A DNA stretch of 64,000 nt from Parabacteroides sp. PM6-13 (GCF_029892605.1 NZ_JARXWF010000001.1:248001-312000), one strand, 5' to 3'; shown: positions 53,540-63,295, counted from the stretch's first letter. Numbers and translations: made by a program. Notes: generated from the sequence alone by a model not told the origin.

Positions 53540-54898
53540 TTAATCGCTTTCTCTGGCGGTTTTAAACTTTTTGAACTGATTCATCAAGACAAACCAGGTG
53601 ATGATAGCTGCCGTTACATCGGCGAAAGGGATAGAGATCCAGACACCCAACGTCCCCCAGAACTGAGGCAGGATAATCAGGAAAGGCACCAGGAAGATCA
53701 GCTGACGCGAGAGCGACAGGAAGATCGATTTGCGGGGCATGCCAATGGAGAGGAAAAAGTTGGTTGCTACCATCTGGAAACCGACGATCGGGAATACGGC
53801 AAAGGCAACCCGCAATCCCTTTGTGGCAATATCGACCAGTTCCGGGTCGGTGGTGAAGATCCGTACCATGGTGCCCGGAATGATTTGTGCCAACAGAAAA
53901 CCCGTCGTAGAAATAGCAATCCCGATCTTTAAGGTCAGTTTGGTAATCTCCATCACACGCGGGAAGAGACGCGCCCCGTAGTTATACCCGGCAATGGGCT
54001 GCATGCCCTGGTTCAGTCCCATGATAATCATTACGAAAAGTGACGACAGCCGGTTCACGATACCATAGGCACCAATCGCCAGGTCGCCTCCGTGTTCCTT
54101 CAATCCCCGGTTGATCAGGATCACCACCAAGCTGGCGCATAGATTCATCAGAAACGGCGACATACCGATCGAGAAGATATCTTTCACCAGCTCACCTTTC
54201 AGTCGGTATATGCCTTTCCGGAAATGGATAAGGTTCGACGATTTGGAAAAATGGCGGAGCTGAAAGCCCAACGAGATCAACTGCGAGATAACAGTTGCCC
54301 AAGCCGATCCTTTGATGCCCCATCCGAAACCGAAGATAAATATCGGGTTCAGGATGCAGTTGATCACTACGGATGCCAAGGTAGCATACATGGCCAGGCG
54401 GGGGAAACCAGCGGAACGGAGTACCGCGTTCAAGCCAAGATACATATGCGTCACCACATTACCCATCAGGATGATCTCCATATATTCGCGGGCATACTGG
54501 ATTGTCTGGTCGCTGGCCCCAAAGAAATAGAGCACCGGATCCAGGAAGATCAGGCTGACAATCGTAAAGGCAATACCTAATAAGATGTTTAACACAAACA
54601 CGTTACCCAACACCCGGTTGGCACTTTCGTAATCGCGTTGTCCCAGCTTGAGCGAAAGCAGGGTGGCCGCTCCGGCGCCAACCAGCGACCCGAAGGCTGC
54701 CGCCAGATTCATCAGCGGGAAGGTCAGAGCCAGACCGGAAATAGCCAAGGGACCGACTCCATGCCCGATAAAGATGCTATCGGCAATGTTATACAACGAC
54801 GAGGCGGTCATAGCAATGATAGCCGGGATAGCATATTGCGTCAGTAATTTACCTGTACGCTCAGTACCCAGTACTAAAGGAGAATTCTTTTGTGTCAT
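53540..54898 (-). CDS. MATE-family efflux transporter
   Basis: 452 aa with twelve predicted membrane helices in two related halves. Signature stretches include IPAIIAMTASSLYNIADSIFIGHGVG at the start (given in part: SLYNIADSIFIGHGVG) and GLNQGMQPIAGYNYGA in the second half. It should export cationic compounds in exchange for sodium or protons. The substrate cannot be read from sequence. Single gene, divergent from the sulfoxide reductase. Confidence 0.93.
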   Translation of the reverse strand: MTQKNSPLVLGTERTGKLLTQYAIPAIIAMTASSLYNIADSIFIGHGVGPLAISGLALTFPLMNLAAAFGSLVGAGAATLLSLKLGQRDYESANRVLGNVFVLNILLGIAFTIVSLIFLDPVLYFFGASDQTIQYAREYMEIILMGNVVTHMYLGLNAVLRSAGFPRLAMYATLASVVINCILNPIFIFGFGWGIKGSAWATVISQLISLGFQLRHFSKSSNLIHFRKGIYRLKGELVKDIFSIGMSPFLMNLCASLVVILINRGLKEHGGDLAIGAYGIVNRLSSLFVMIIMGLNQGMQPIAGYNYGARLFPRVMEITKLTLKIGIAISTTGFLLAQIIPGTMVRIFTTDPELVDIATKGLRVAFAVFPIVGFQMVATNFFLSIGMPRKSIFLSLSRQLIFLVPFLIILPQFWGTLGVWISIPFADVTAAIITWFVLMNQFKKFKTARESD

Positions 54899-54944
54899 AA
54901 ATGATTGATCTTATGCTGGTAGCAGCGTCACTGCTAAGAGTCTG

Positions 54945-54952
54945 CAAAGATA
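54945..54952 (-). promoter_or_regulatory. Putative MATE promoter -7 box with nearby palindrome
   Basis: TATCTTTG on the minus strand, about 50 bases before the ATG. A TAGCAG/CTGCTA inverted repeat (54920-54936) follows in the leader. Confidence 0.45.
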
Positions 54953-55056
54953 GCCATTATTCAGGCTGATTGTACGTTTTTTTAACGTGTGTTAATAGAA
55001 TAGAGTCTGTGTTTATAGTTATCTTCGCTCTTCTAAAACAAGAAAACAAAAAGATC

Positions 55057-55527
55057 ATGGCTGAAGATTTACAAATCACCGGAACGAGTAAAGAAGAGCG
55101 TTACGCCTCCCTGTTTCCCCAAATAGTTGCCCTTGTTGAAGGCGAACGGGACACAATCGCCAATATGGCCAATGTGGCGGCAGCTCTGCGCCAAACCTTC
55201 GGCTTCTTTTGGGTCGGTTTCTACCGGGTCGATGGAGAACAACTGGTGTTGGCGCCTTTCCAAGGACCGGTCGCCTGCACCCGCATCCGTTATGGCAAAG
55301 GGGTATGTGGCACAGCCTGGAAAGAAAAACAAACCCTGATTGTGCCCGATGTAGATCAATTCCCCGGACATATTGCCTGCAACTCCGCCTCGCGTTCGGA
55401 GATTGTCGTGCCCCTGATACAAAACGATACGGTCTACGCCGTATTAGATATCGACAGCGACAGCCTCAACAGCTTCGACGAAACCGACCGGATCTATCTG
55501 GAAAAAATCGTAGCACTACTACGGTAA
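55057..55527 (+). CDS. msrC: Free methionine-R-sulfoxide reductase (GAF domain)
   Basis: 156 aa from ATG 55057 (the upstream in-frame ATG at 54970 adds non-conserved residues). A single GAF domain with Cys74 (PVACTRIRYG), Cys84 (KGVCGTAWKE) and Cys108 (HIACNSASRSEIVVP), the three cysteines of fRMsr. It reduces free methionine-R-sulfoxide, protecting against oxidation. Confidence 0.93.
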   Translation: MAEDLQITGTSKEERYASLFPQIVALVEGERDTIANMANVAAALRQTFGFFWVGFYRVDGEQLVLAPFQGPVACTRIRYGKGVCGTAWKEKQTLIVPDVDQFPGHIACNSASRSEIVVPLIQNDTVYAVLDIDSDSLNSFDETDRIYLEKIVALLR

Positions 55528-55554
55528 CATATACTTAATAATAATCTGTTTGTT

Positions 55555-56580
55555 ATGAAAAAGAATGTACTTTTCATTTTATTACTGATGGCTCTGCCTA
55601 TCGCTTTGTTTGCCCAAAATAACGATCCGCAACGCAGGATCGGAGTGCACGACCCGGTGATGATCAAAGAAGGCAACACCTATTACCTGTTTACGACCGG
55701 GAATGGGGTGAGTGTATTTTCCTCCCCGGATATGAAAGAGTGGAAACGCGAAAAACCGGTCTTCGAGAAAGCGCCCGACTGGACACTGGAGGCGGTAAAA
55801 GGATTCCGTGGCCACTTCTGGGCACCAGACATCAGCTACCACAACGGATTGTTCCACCTCTATTATTCCATCTCGGCCTTTGGCAAGAACACCTCCTGCC
55901 TGGGATTGGTGACCAATAAAACGCTTGACCCACAGAGCCCCGACTTCGAATGGGTCGACCAGGGTCCGGTGATTTGCTCAATACCCGGTGTCGACAACTG
56001 GAACGCCATCGACGCCAATCTCATCTATGGCGAAGACGGAAAACCCTATCTGTTTTGGGGCTCTTTCTGGGACGGGCTTCAGATTATTCGCCTGACCGAC
56101 GACCTCAAAAAGCCCTATCCGGGCGAAAAACCCCGGACCATCGCCTCGCGCAAGAACGATCGCCGGGCAGAAAACCCGCCATCAATCGATAATAATCCGG
56201 TAGACGCGGGTGGCAATGCGATCGAAGCGCCTTTTGTGTACAAAAAAGGGGATTACTATTATTTCTTTGCCTCTATCGACTATTGCTGCAAAGGCATTGA
56301 AAGCACCTATAAAATGATTTACGGACGCTCTAAGAATGTGGCCGGACCCTATTACGACAAAGAGGGAAAAGACATGCTCTTTGGTGGTGGTACCATCCTG
56401 ATGGCAGGCGATGAGGACTGGCATGGCGTGGGACATAATGCCGTTGTAGGCTGGGACAATGAAGACTTCTTGTTATTCCACGGCTATGACGCCAATGACA
56501 ACGGACGTTCCAAACTGCGGATATTCCGCCTGTTATGGGACGAAAACCAATGGCCGGTTATTGGAGAAGCCATCTATTGA
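55555..56580 (+). CDS. GH43-family glycoside hydrolase (arabinanase-like)
   Basis: 341 aa. Signal peptide (cut near LFAQ-NNDPQ). The five-bladed propeller begins RRIGVHDPVMIKEGNTYYLF (catalytic Asp in HDP). WAPDISYHNGLFHLYYS, WNAIDANLIYGEDGKPYLFW and the acid-region NAIEAPFVYKKGDYYYFF follow, and GHNAVVGW gives the metal-binding His. Best fit is an endo-arabinanase-like GH43; arabinosidase or xylosidase activity cannot be excluded. It is not part of a visible PUL. Confidence 0.88.
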   Translation: MKKNVLFILLLMALPIALFAQNNDPQRRIGVHDPVMIKEGNTYYLFTTGNGVSVFSSPDMKEWKREKPVFEKAPDWTLEAVKGFRGHFWAPDISYHNGLFHLYYSISAFGKNTSCLGLVTNKTLDPQSPDFEWVDQGPVICSIPGVDNWNAIDANLIYGEDGKPYLFWGSFWDGLQIIRLTDDLKKPYPGEKPRTIASRKNDRRAENPPSIDNNPVDAGGNAIEAPFVYKKGDYYYFFASIDYCCKGIESTYKMIYGRSKNVAGPYYDKEGKDMLFGGGTILMAGDEDWHGVGHNAVVGWDNEDFLLFHGYDANDNGRSKLRIFRLLWDENQWPVIGEAIY

Positions 56581-56620
56581 TTATTTATTGTCGGATAGAC
56601 TCTGTTTCAATAATTTTACG

Positions 56621-56628
56621 TAAGTTTG
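56621..56628 (+). promoter_or_regulatory. Putative promoter of the phosphohexomutase gene
   Basis: TAAGTTTG, perfect -7 box, about 45 bases before the ATG, with TTTC roughly 17 bases upstream. Confidence 0.45.
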
Positions 56629-56670
56629 CCTTCGTTTTTTTAGAAAGAACTATATGTTAAATATTACAAT

Positions 56671-58419
56671 ATGGAAAATAATAATTTGCTTGAAATGGTG
56701 AGAACCAAAGCCCAAGGATGGCTTAGTAAAAGTTATGACGAGGAAACACGTGCACAGGTTCAGGCCATGCTCGACAATGACGACTCAACGGAATTAATCG
56801 AAAGTTTTTATAAGGATCTGGAATTTGGCACCGGTGGGCTCCGTGGTATCATGGGCGTGGGGTCGAACCGGATGAACATCTACACCGTAGGCGCTGCAAC
56901 GCAAGGATTATCCAACTATCTGAAGAGTGAATTCTCTCATCTGGAGCAAATAAAGGTGGTGATCGGACACGATTGCCGTAACAACAGCCGCCTGTTTGCG
57001 GAGATCTCTGCCGATATCTTCTCGGCCAACGGCATCAAGGTCTATCTTTTCGAAGACCTGCGCCCGACACCGGAGATGTCGTATGCGATCCGTAAATTGG
57101 GATGCCAGAGTGGTATTATCCTGACGGCTTCACATAATCCGAAAGAATACAACGGCTACAAAGCCTATTGGAATGACGGGGCGCAGATGATTGCTCCGCA
57201 CGACCGCAATACGATTGCCGAGGTGAATAAGATCCGTAACGCTTCGGATATTAAATTCAAAGGAAACAAGGAATTGATCGAGATTCTCGGTGATGAGATC
57301 GACGAACAATACGTGAACGCCTTGACCTCTATCTCTCTTTCTCCCGAAGCAATTGCCCGCCATAAAGACATGAAGATCGTCTATACGCCGATCCATGGCA
57401 CAGGTGTGAAACTGGTGCCGGCGGTGATGAAGGCGTTTGGCTTTACCAATATCATTCATGTGCCCGAGCAGGATGTGGTGAGTGGTGACTTCCCTACGGT
57501 GATCTCGCCGAATCCGGAGGAACCGGCAGCTCTCTCCATGGCGGTAGAGAAGGCGAAAGAGACCGATGCCGACCTGGTATTGGCGACCGACCCGGATGGC
57601 GACCGTGTAGGCGCTGCGATCAAAAACGATGAAGGCGAATGGGTATTGGTTAATGGTAACCAGACCTGTATGATCTACCTCTATTACCTGATCACCCGCT
57701 GGAAAGAGCTGGGCAAGGTGGAAGGAAAGGAATATATTGTCAAGACCATCGTTACGACAGAGACGATCCGCGCGATTGCCGAAAAGAACGGCGTGGAGAT
57801 GTATGATGTCTATACCGGATTCAAATGGATCGCTGATGTGATGCGTAAGAATGAAGGCAAGAAGAGTTATATCGGTGGTGGTGAAGAGAGCTACGGCTTC
57901 CTGGCGGAAGACTTTGTGCGCGATAAGGATGCCATTTCGGCTTGTGCCCTCTTGGCAGAGATAGCTGCCTGGGCCAAAGACCAGGGCGTTACGCTTTACC
58001 AATTACTGCAGAAGATCTATGTAGAGTATGGCTATTCCAAAGAACAGGGAATCTCTGTGGTGAAGAAAGGAAAGAGCGGCGCGGAAGAGATCGAAGCCAT
58101 GATGAAGCGTTTCCGGGAAAACCCGTTGACCGAGATCGCCGGCTCAAAAGTCAGCCTCTTCAATGACTTCGGTACGCTGAAAAGCTATAGCTACGCAGAT
58201 AATGAAACGTTGACATTAGATATGCCGACAACCTCGAATGTGTTGCAGTATTTCACCGAAGACGGAACGAAAGTATCTATCCGTCCTTCCGGAACCGAAC
58301 CGAAGATTAAGTTCTATTGCGAAGTGCATGCGAAAATCAATCGTATAGAAGATATCCCGCAAGCTGAAAAGGATGCCAACGAAAAGATCGAACAGATCAA
58401 GGCATCGCTGGGGATCTGA
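56671..58419 (+). CDS. Phosphoglucomutase/phosphomannomutase
   Basis: 582 aa, alpha-D-phosphohexomutase family. GTGGLRGIMGVG near residue 50, active Ser in ILTASHNPKEYNGYK (about 147), metal loop DPDGDRVG, sugar-specificity loop GGGEESYG, and phosphate-binding RPSGTEPKIKFY near the end. It interconverts hexose 1- and 6-phosphates, feeding glycolysis and cell-wall sugar nucleotides. Confidence 0.95.
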   Translation: MENNNLLEMVRTKAQGWLSKSYDEETRAQVQAMLDNDDSTELIESFYKDLEFGTGGLRGIMGVGSNRMNIYTVGAATQGLSNYLKSEFSHLEQIKVVIGHDCRNNSRLFAEISADIFSANGIKVYLFEDLRPTPEMSYAIRKLGCQSGIILTASHNPKEYNGYKAYWNDGAQMIAPHDRNTIAEVNKIRNASDIKFKGNKELIEILGDEIDEQYVNALTSISLSPEAIARHKDMKIVYTPIHGTGVKLVPAVMKAFGFTNIIHVPEQDVVSGDFPTVISPNPEEPAALSMAVEKAKETDADLVLATDPDGDRVGAAIKNDEGEWVLVNGNQTCMIYLYYLITRWKELGKVEGKEYIVKTIVTTETIRAIAEKNGVEMYDVYTGFKWIADVMRKNEGKKSYIGGGEESYGFLAEDFVRDKDAISACALLAEIAAWAKDQGVTLYQLLQKIYVEYGYSKEQGISVVKKGKSGAEEIEAMMKRFRENPLTEIAGSKVSLFNDFGTLKSYSYADNETLTLDMPTTSNVLQYFTEDGTKVSIRPSGTEPKIKFYCEVHAKINRIEDIPQAEKDANEKIEQIKASLGI

Positions 58420-58430
58420 TAAAAAAGTGA

Positions 58431-58562
58431 GTAGTGGTTAGTGGTTAGTGATTAGTAAAATTAACCACTAACTACTAAACACTAATCACTGATCACTAAC
58501 CACTAATCACTAACCACTAATCACTAATCACTAACCACTAATCACTGATCACTAATCACTGA
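58431..58562. repeat. Heptanucleotide repeat tract (CACTAAT/CACTAAC/CACTGAT)
   Basis: About 14 units of a 7-base motif run to 58562, preceded by a short complementary part (GTGGTTAGTGATTAGTA) so that the tract can form a hairpin. It fills the space between the convergent phosphohexomutase and metF genes. A shorter copy lies at 60722. Confidence 0.75.
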
Positions 58563-59534
58563 TCAAAAGACTGCTTTCGCCACCTGATAAACGCTTTCGG
58601 TGGCCAGGAAAGAATAAAAATGCAGGCAGGGCACGCCATGGGCGATCAGGTCTTTGCATTGTTCGATACACCACTCCACTCCAACAGCTTTGGCCTCCTC
58701 ATCTGTTTTACATTTGCGCAATTCTGTCGCGAAAGGCTCGGGTATATCTGCCCGGAATATTTTCGGTAATACCGTAAGCTGACTACGTAACACCACCGGC
58801 TTGATGCCGGGGATGATTGGCACCGTGATACCTTCTGCCCGGCAACGATCCACAAACTCATAATACTTGGCATTGTCGAAAAACATCTGGGTAACCAGGT
58901 ATTCCGCACCGTTCTTTACCTTCTCTTTCAGGTAATGGATATCGGAATCCATATTGGGTGCCTCTTCATGCTTCTCGGGATAGCAAGCCATACCGTATGA
59001 ATAGGGTGTTTCGTTGGCTTCAAAAAGGGTGCCATCGACGGCTACGCCCCGGTTGAAGTCATTCACCTGCTTCTGAAGATCGATCGCATAGTCGTGATAC
59101 TCCGCCGGATTCAGGTTGGGATCCAATGTTTTTGTGTCGCCCCGAAGCAATAACAGGTTGTAGACACCCAGGAAGTTGAGATCGATCAAGGCGTATTCTG
59201 TTTCATCTTTGGTGAATCCTTTACATATAATATGTGGCACAGCCGGGATACCGTAGCGATTCTGGATGGCGGACGCAATGGCGACCGACCCGGGACGCTT
59301 GCGGATATTCACACGTTCGAAGCGTCCGTCAGATAGCGTTTTGTAGATCGGCTCACTGTGGTGCGACGTGATATTGATATATTGAGGGTCGAATTCCCAA
59401 AGCTTATCGATCACACTATATACTTTCTTGATACTGTTTCCTTTCAGTGGAGGAAGCAACTCAAAGGAGAAAGCTGTTCCTTTATGATTGTTGATCAAAT
59501 CAATAACTTTGCATTCTGCCTTATTCTCTTTCAT
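58563..59534 (-). CDS. metF: 5,10-Methylenetetrahydrofolate reductase
   Basis: 323 aa from ATG 59534 (an upstream frame start at 59594 overlaps the promoter). AFSFELLPPLKG at the start, INITSHHSE, LLLLRGD (FAD site), TQMFFDNAKYYEF and PIIPGIKPV are all family motifs. It makes 5-methyl-THF for methionine synthesis. Divergent from ilvE. Confidence 0.95.
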   Translation of the reverse strand: MKENKAECKVIDLINNHKGTAFSFELLPPLKGNSIKKVYSVIDKLWEFDPQYINITSHHSEPIYKTLSDGRFERVNIRKRPGSVAIASAIQNRYGIPAVPHIICKGFTKDETEYALIDLNFLGVYNLLLLRGDTKTLDPNLNPAEYHDYAIDLQKQVNDFNRGVAVDGTLFEANETPYSYGMACYPEKHEEAPNMDSDIHYLKEKVKNGAEYLVTQMFFDNAKYYEFVDRCRAEGITVPIIPGIKPVVLRSQLTVLPKIFRADIPEPFATELRKCKTDEEAKAVGVEWCIEQCKDLIAHGVPCLHFYSFLATESVYQVAKAVF

Positions 59535-59552
59535 AATGATAATAATTTGCAG

Positions 59553-59560
59553 CAAAAGTA
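59553..59560 (-). promoter_or_regulatory. Putative metF promoter -7 box
   Basis: TACTTTTG on the minus strand, about 20 bases before ATG 59534. Confidence 0.45.
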
Positions 59561-59582
59561 ACCAATTTACCCCGAAATAGCT

Positions 59583-59590
59583 TACATTTG
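59583..59590 (+). promoter_or_regulatory. Putative ilvE promoter -7 box
   Basis: TACATTTG on the plus strand, 27 bases before ATG 59617. Divergent from the metF promoter 23 bases away. Confidence 0.5.
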
Positions 59591-59616
59591 CCATAACAAT
59601 CTAACTTACAAAGATT

Positions 59617-60636
59617 ATGGAAAATATTAATTGGTCAGACCTTTCGTTCGGTTATATGAAAACCGACTACAACGTGAGATGTTATTACCGGGATGGGAAA
59701 TGGGGCGAGTTGGAAGTCTCTTCTTCCGAGATCATTAACATCCACATGGCGGCTACCTGCCTACACTATGGACAAGAGGCCTTTGAAGGCCTGAAAGCCT
59801 TTAAAGGCAAAGACGGAAAGACACGTGTCTTCCGCATGGATGAAAACGGAAAACGCATGCAGTCTTCCAGCCAGGGCATTAAAATGGCTGAGCTTCCCTT
59901 GGATAAATTCCAGGAGGCAATCCGTAAAGTGATCAAATTGAATGAGCGGTTTGTGCCTCCTTACGGGAGCGGCGCTTCGCTGTATATCCGTCCGCTGTTG
60001 ATCGGATTGGGTGCACAGGTGGGCGTAAAACCGGCTAACGAATATATGTTTATTGTTTTTGTTACTCCGGTGGGTCCTTACTTCAAGACAGGATTCCAGC
60101 CTTCTAAGGTGTGCATGATGCGCGGATACGACCGCGCGGCTCCTTATGGAACAGGAACCATCAAGGTGGGTGGTAACTATGCTGCCAGCCTGGCAGCCGG
60201 TGAGCTGGCGAAAGAAAAGGGATATGCCGCGGTGCTTTACCTGGATCCGAAAGAAAAGAAATACCTCGACGAGTGTGGCCCTGCCAACTTCTTTGCTATC
60301 AAAGGGAATAGCTACATCACGCCGCAGTCGAATTCCATCCTTCCTTCGATCACGAATAAGAGCCTGATGCAACTGGCGGAAGATATGGGTATGACCATCG
60401 AGCGCCGTCCGGTAGCGTTTGAAGAACTGGCTACTTTTGAAGAGGCAGCGGAATGTGGCACGGCAGCCGTTATTACGCCGCTTTCACAAGTCGACGACCT
60501 GGACGAAGGCAAGTCGTATATCTTCACAACCGATAACAAACCGGGGCCGGTATGTACGAAACTTTATAAGAAACTGACGGGAATCCAATGCGGAGATGAA
60601 CCGGATCCTTATGGATGGGTTGAGATTATCGAATAA
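59617..60636 (+). CDS. ilvE: Branched-chain amino acid aminotransferase
   Basis: 339 aa, fold-type IV PLP enzyme. CLHYGQEAFEGLKAFKGKDG and the FRMDENGKRM block at the N-terminus, YIRPLLIGLGAQVG, and PLP Lys in GTIKVGGNYAAS or the later ECGPANFFAIKG segment. It catalyses the last step of valine, leucine and isoleucine synthesis. Single gene. Confidence 0.94.
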   Translation: MENINWSDLSFGYMKTDYNVRCYYRDGKWGELEVSSSEIINIHMAATCLHYGQEAFEGLKAFKGKDGKTRVFRMDENGKRMQSSSQGIKMAELPLDKFQEAIRKVIKLNERFVPPYGSGASLYIRPLLIGLGAQVGVKPANEYMFIVFVTPVGPYFKTGFQPSKVCMMRGYDRAAPYGTGTIKVGGNYAASLAAGELAKEKGYAAVLYLDPKEKKYLDECGPANFFAIKGNSYITPQSNSILPSITNKSLMQLAEDMGMTIERRPVAFEELATFEEAAECGTAAVITPLSQVDDLDEGKSYIFTTDNKPGPVCTKLYKKLTGIQCGDEPDPYGWVEIIE

Positions 60637-60721
60637 CGATTCCAATCACTACAAATAGAGAACGCGGAGAACAGAAGAGTCTAACCAACTCACTTTCTCC
60701 GCGTTTATTTTATTTTGTCAA

Positions 60722-60768
60722 TCTACTAATCACTGACCACTAAACACTAATCACTGATCACTAATCAC
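60722..60768. repeat. Second CACTAAT-type heptanucleotide repeat tract
   Basis: Six to seven units of the same 7-base motif as at 58431, between the convergent ilvE and HAD genes, partly overlapping the HAD stop region. Confidence 0.7.
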
Positions 60769-61541
60769 AATACCCCAAAGTGCCTCAGCGCTTTTAGTAC
60801 ACCATCGTTGTCGACTGTGTCGGTCACATAGTCGGCAATAGCTTTCACCTCTTCTTCGGCATTTCCCATAGCGATACCGATCGGTACATGTTGCAACATC
60901 TCTACATCGTTGCCACCATCGCCAAAAGCCATGGAGTCTTCCAAAGCAATCCCGAAGTGTTCGAGCATTTTATCGATGCCTACCGCTTTGCTGCTTCCGT
61001 GCGGAACAACATCCGAAAACATAGGGTTCCAGCGGGTCGCTTCCGCATGTGGCATGACCGACATTATACGCTCCTGCTGTTCTTTCTGGAAAAAGGCGAT
61101 CACCTGATAGACGGTTTCGTCGGCTACTTCCCGCAAGGGGCGAAGCGGAATATCTGAGAACTTCAACAGCTCAAAGATCTCTTCCACCGCTTGGTTTGAA
61201 TAATTCATCCAGATGGCGTTCTCCTGCACCAGGGCAGAGGGGAAATTCTCCACCTTTTCCTGGTAATCGATCATAGCCAGTATATCCTCCTTCGGGATTC
61301 CTCGGCGGTAGATCACCTCATCTTTGCCTTTCAGACAATAACTCCCGTTCATGGTGATATAGCCGTCGAACTCCATATCGCCCAGGTTGTTGATCGCCCG
61401 CATATGGCGTCCTGTCGCAATAAAAACTTTGATGCCTTTCGCGCGCAACGCGCTGATAGCCTCCCGCGTCGAAGCAGGGACTTGGTGTGTTTGAAAACTG
61501 ACGAGTGTCCCGTCAATATCAAAAAAAATCGCTTTAACCAT
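60765..61541 (-). CDS. Cof-type HAD-IIB family phosphatase
   Basis: 258 aa. Motif I FFDIDGTLVSF (nucleophile Asp9), motif II FIATGR, and motif III/IV with Lys then AFGDGGNDVEML, with a large C2 cap between. It hydrolyses small phosphorylated metabolites, probably sugar phosphates. Substrate not determinable. Confidence 0.93.
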   Translation of the reverse strand: MVKAIFFDIDGTLVSFQTHQVPASTREAISALRAKGIKVFIATGRHMRAINNLGDMEFDGYITMNGSYCLKGKDEVIYRRGIPKEDILAMIDYQEKVENFPSALVQENAIWMNYSNQAVEEIFELLKFSDIPLRPLREVADETVYQVIAFFQKEQQERIMSVMPHAEATRWNPMFSDVVPHGSSKAVGIDKMLEHFGIALEDSMAFGDGGNDVEMLQHVPIGIAMGNAEEEVKAIADYVTDTVDNDGVLKALRHFGVL

Positions 61542-61569
61542 GGCGCTAATCTCCTATTAAAAACCATTG

Positions 61570-61577
61570 CAAAGGTA
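61570..61577 (-). promoter_or_regulatory. Putative promoter of the HAD phosphatase gene
   Basis: TACCTTTG on the minus strand, about 30 bases before the ATG. Confidence 0.45.
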
Positions 61578-61624
61578 GGCATTTCGCTAACGAAAGGCAA
61601 TTTAACAGCATACTAAATAAAAAA

Positions 61625-61657
61625 AGCCGGCCATTCGTTTGTATCGAATGCCGGCCT
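61625..61657 (-). terminator. Terminator of the OmpP1/FadL gene
   Basis: AAGCCGGCCATTCG and CGAATGCCGGCCTT pair with one bulge, and TTTTTTTATTTAG follows on the minus strand. It lies about 25 bases after the porin stop. Confidence 0.75.
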
Positions 61658-61681
61658 TCTTCCTATTTGTTTTCCGAATAA

Positions 61682-63295
61682 TCAGAATTTATATCCCACT
61701 GTCAGGGAAACCTGCGTACGGCTGGTCTTTAGCGACAACGGCTGTGCCTCGATCAGTTTAGTCGGAACATTATTATCGTCGTAGAGGATGATGCTGGAGA
61801 AAGCATAGGCATCTTCTTTGTAAGCCGTAGATACACAGGCCATGTCCATATAGAACTGCGGCGTAAAACGGTAACCGAATCCAACAGAGAAGCTGTTTCT
61901 TCCTTTATCGATTGTATAATGAGGCATAGTCCCTACGGTAAAGATCTCTACATCGCCGTCTTTCAATTTGTCCTTCATCGGCGAATTGGTAAACGATCCA
62001 CCGGCACGTACATAAAACTGCGGGGTAATACGGGCTTCCGCTCCGATGCGCAACGTACCGCCTGCCTTGAAATTATCGCGAATATCCTGATTCTCATAGC
62101 GGTAGTCGCCAGCTTCGCCATAAGAGTTGTACAATTTCATGTTCCGATAGTTGGTCATTTCGTAGTCTACACTCACCAAGCCATATTGACCCAGGATGAA
62201 GGCCGCGCTGAACAACCATTTATCCGGCGTACGCAGTTCATAATCGGTATAAGCCCCTTTGGGGGAATTATTAGAAATAGCATCACCGTTCGGATATTCA
62301 TTGTTGGTCAAAGACGATCCGGCTTCTCCATAATAGACATCGGTCATCTTATACCAGGTTGGCGAGTTATAAGCAACACCCAGACGCAGAAAATCCCAAG
62401 GTCTCAGAATAGCTCCCACATTGATGCCATATCCGCTTCCGTCGGTATTCAATCCGTTATCCAGGTAGAAATCGTTACCGTCGACAGCGAAATACTCATC
62501 GTAGGAAGACTTCAATTGGTAATTGATATCTGTTACGTTCAGCGTAGCACCAAACAGGAATGTTTCTGCAAAATTCAATCCGAAAGAGATATTGTATTGA
62601 TCGATTGAACCGGATTCCCTCACATTATAACGTGCCTGATCCAGATTGAAAGGACGCCAACCGTTTCCGGTGTCTTCGCCAAACATGCTTCCGTAGGTCT
62701 GTTTGCCGGCTCCATCTTTGCCTGTATCGATAATGAGTCCTCCCTGATAGCCTAACACCGACAGCCAGTCATTCAGGTCGTCATAGGCAAAGTCTTTACC
62801 AATAATATCTGCCGACAGTCCGTATGCCCGTTCACCTATATAGTCGGAGAGCGAGGTGTGGAGTCCATTCCCGCTTCGCGCATAATAGTGACGATTGAAA
62901 TTCTTAAGCCGGTTGTAAGAGAATCCGGCATTCCAGCTCACCAGCCCTTCGTCTCTTCCTGTCGGGAAGTAGGCCACATAAGCGATATTATCGAAATTAA
63001 ATTTCGTTCGGTTCTTACTATCGGTCTCGCCAAGCCAATTGGTTTTCGCATTGGTCATGGAGAGATTGAGGGTCGTAACCACCTCCGAGCTCTTGTAAAC
63101 AGCCAGTCCGGCGGGGTTGCCACTCATAGCGGAGATGTCTCCGCCCAGCGCTCCGAAAGCGCCACCCATGCTCATATACCGGGCTGTTCCCTGCATATCT
63201 GTTTGCCCGAACTTATAAGCATCCAACATACTTTGTGAAAAAGCAACGCTGCCACAAAGGGTCAGCGCTGCTATTATAAGATTTATTCTTTTCAT
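61682..63295 (-). CDS. OmpP1/FadL/TodX-family outer-membrane protein
   Basis: 537 aa with a signal peptide (cut near AFSQ-SMLDA). DAYKFGQTDMQGTARYMSMGGAFGALGGD (in part: GTARYMSMGGAFGALGGD) and MSGNPAGLAVY are the family's plug motif, followed by a 14-strand barrel ending in QVSLTVGYKF. It resembles long-chain fatty-acid or hydrophobic-compound transporters, often annotated as hemin receptor in this phylum. The ligand is unknown. Confidence 0.9.
   Translation of the reverse strand: MKRINLIIAALTLCGSVAFSQSMLDAYKFGQTDMQGTARYMSMGGAFGALGGDISAMSGNPAGLAVYKSSEVVTTLNLSMTNAKTNWLGETDSKNRTKFNFDNIAYVAYFPTGRDEGLVSWNAGFSYNRLKNFNRHYYARSGNGLHTSLSDYIGERAYGLSADIIGKDFAYDDLNDWLSVLGYQGGLIIDTGKDGAGKQTYGSMFGEDTGNGWRPFNLDQARYNVRESGSIDQYNISFGLNFAETFLFGATLNVTDINYQLKSSYDEYFAVDGNDFYLDNGLNTDGSGYGINVGAILRPWDFLRLGVAYNSPTWYKMTDVYYGEAGSSLTNNEYPNGDAISNNSPKGAYTDYELRTPDKWLFSAAFILGQYGLVSVDYEMTNYRNMKLYNSYGEAGDYRYENQDIRDNFKAGGTLRIGAEARITPQFYVRAGGSFTNSPMKDKLKDGDVEIFTVGTMPHYTIDKGRNSFSVGFGYRFTPQFYMDMACVSTAYKEDAYAFSSIILYDDNNVPTKLIEAQPLSLKTSRTQVSLTVGYKF

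Noticed and set aside
58431-58562. CRISPR array suspected from regular short repeats.
   Set aside because: The unit is only 7 bases, without spacers, and there are no cas genes in the window.
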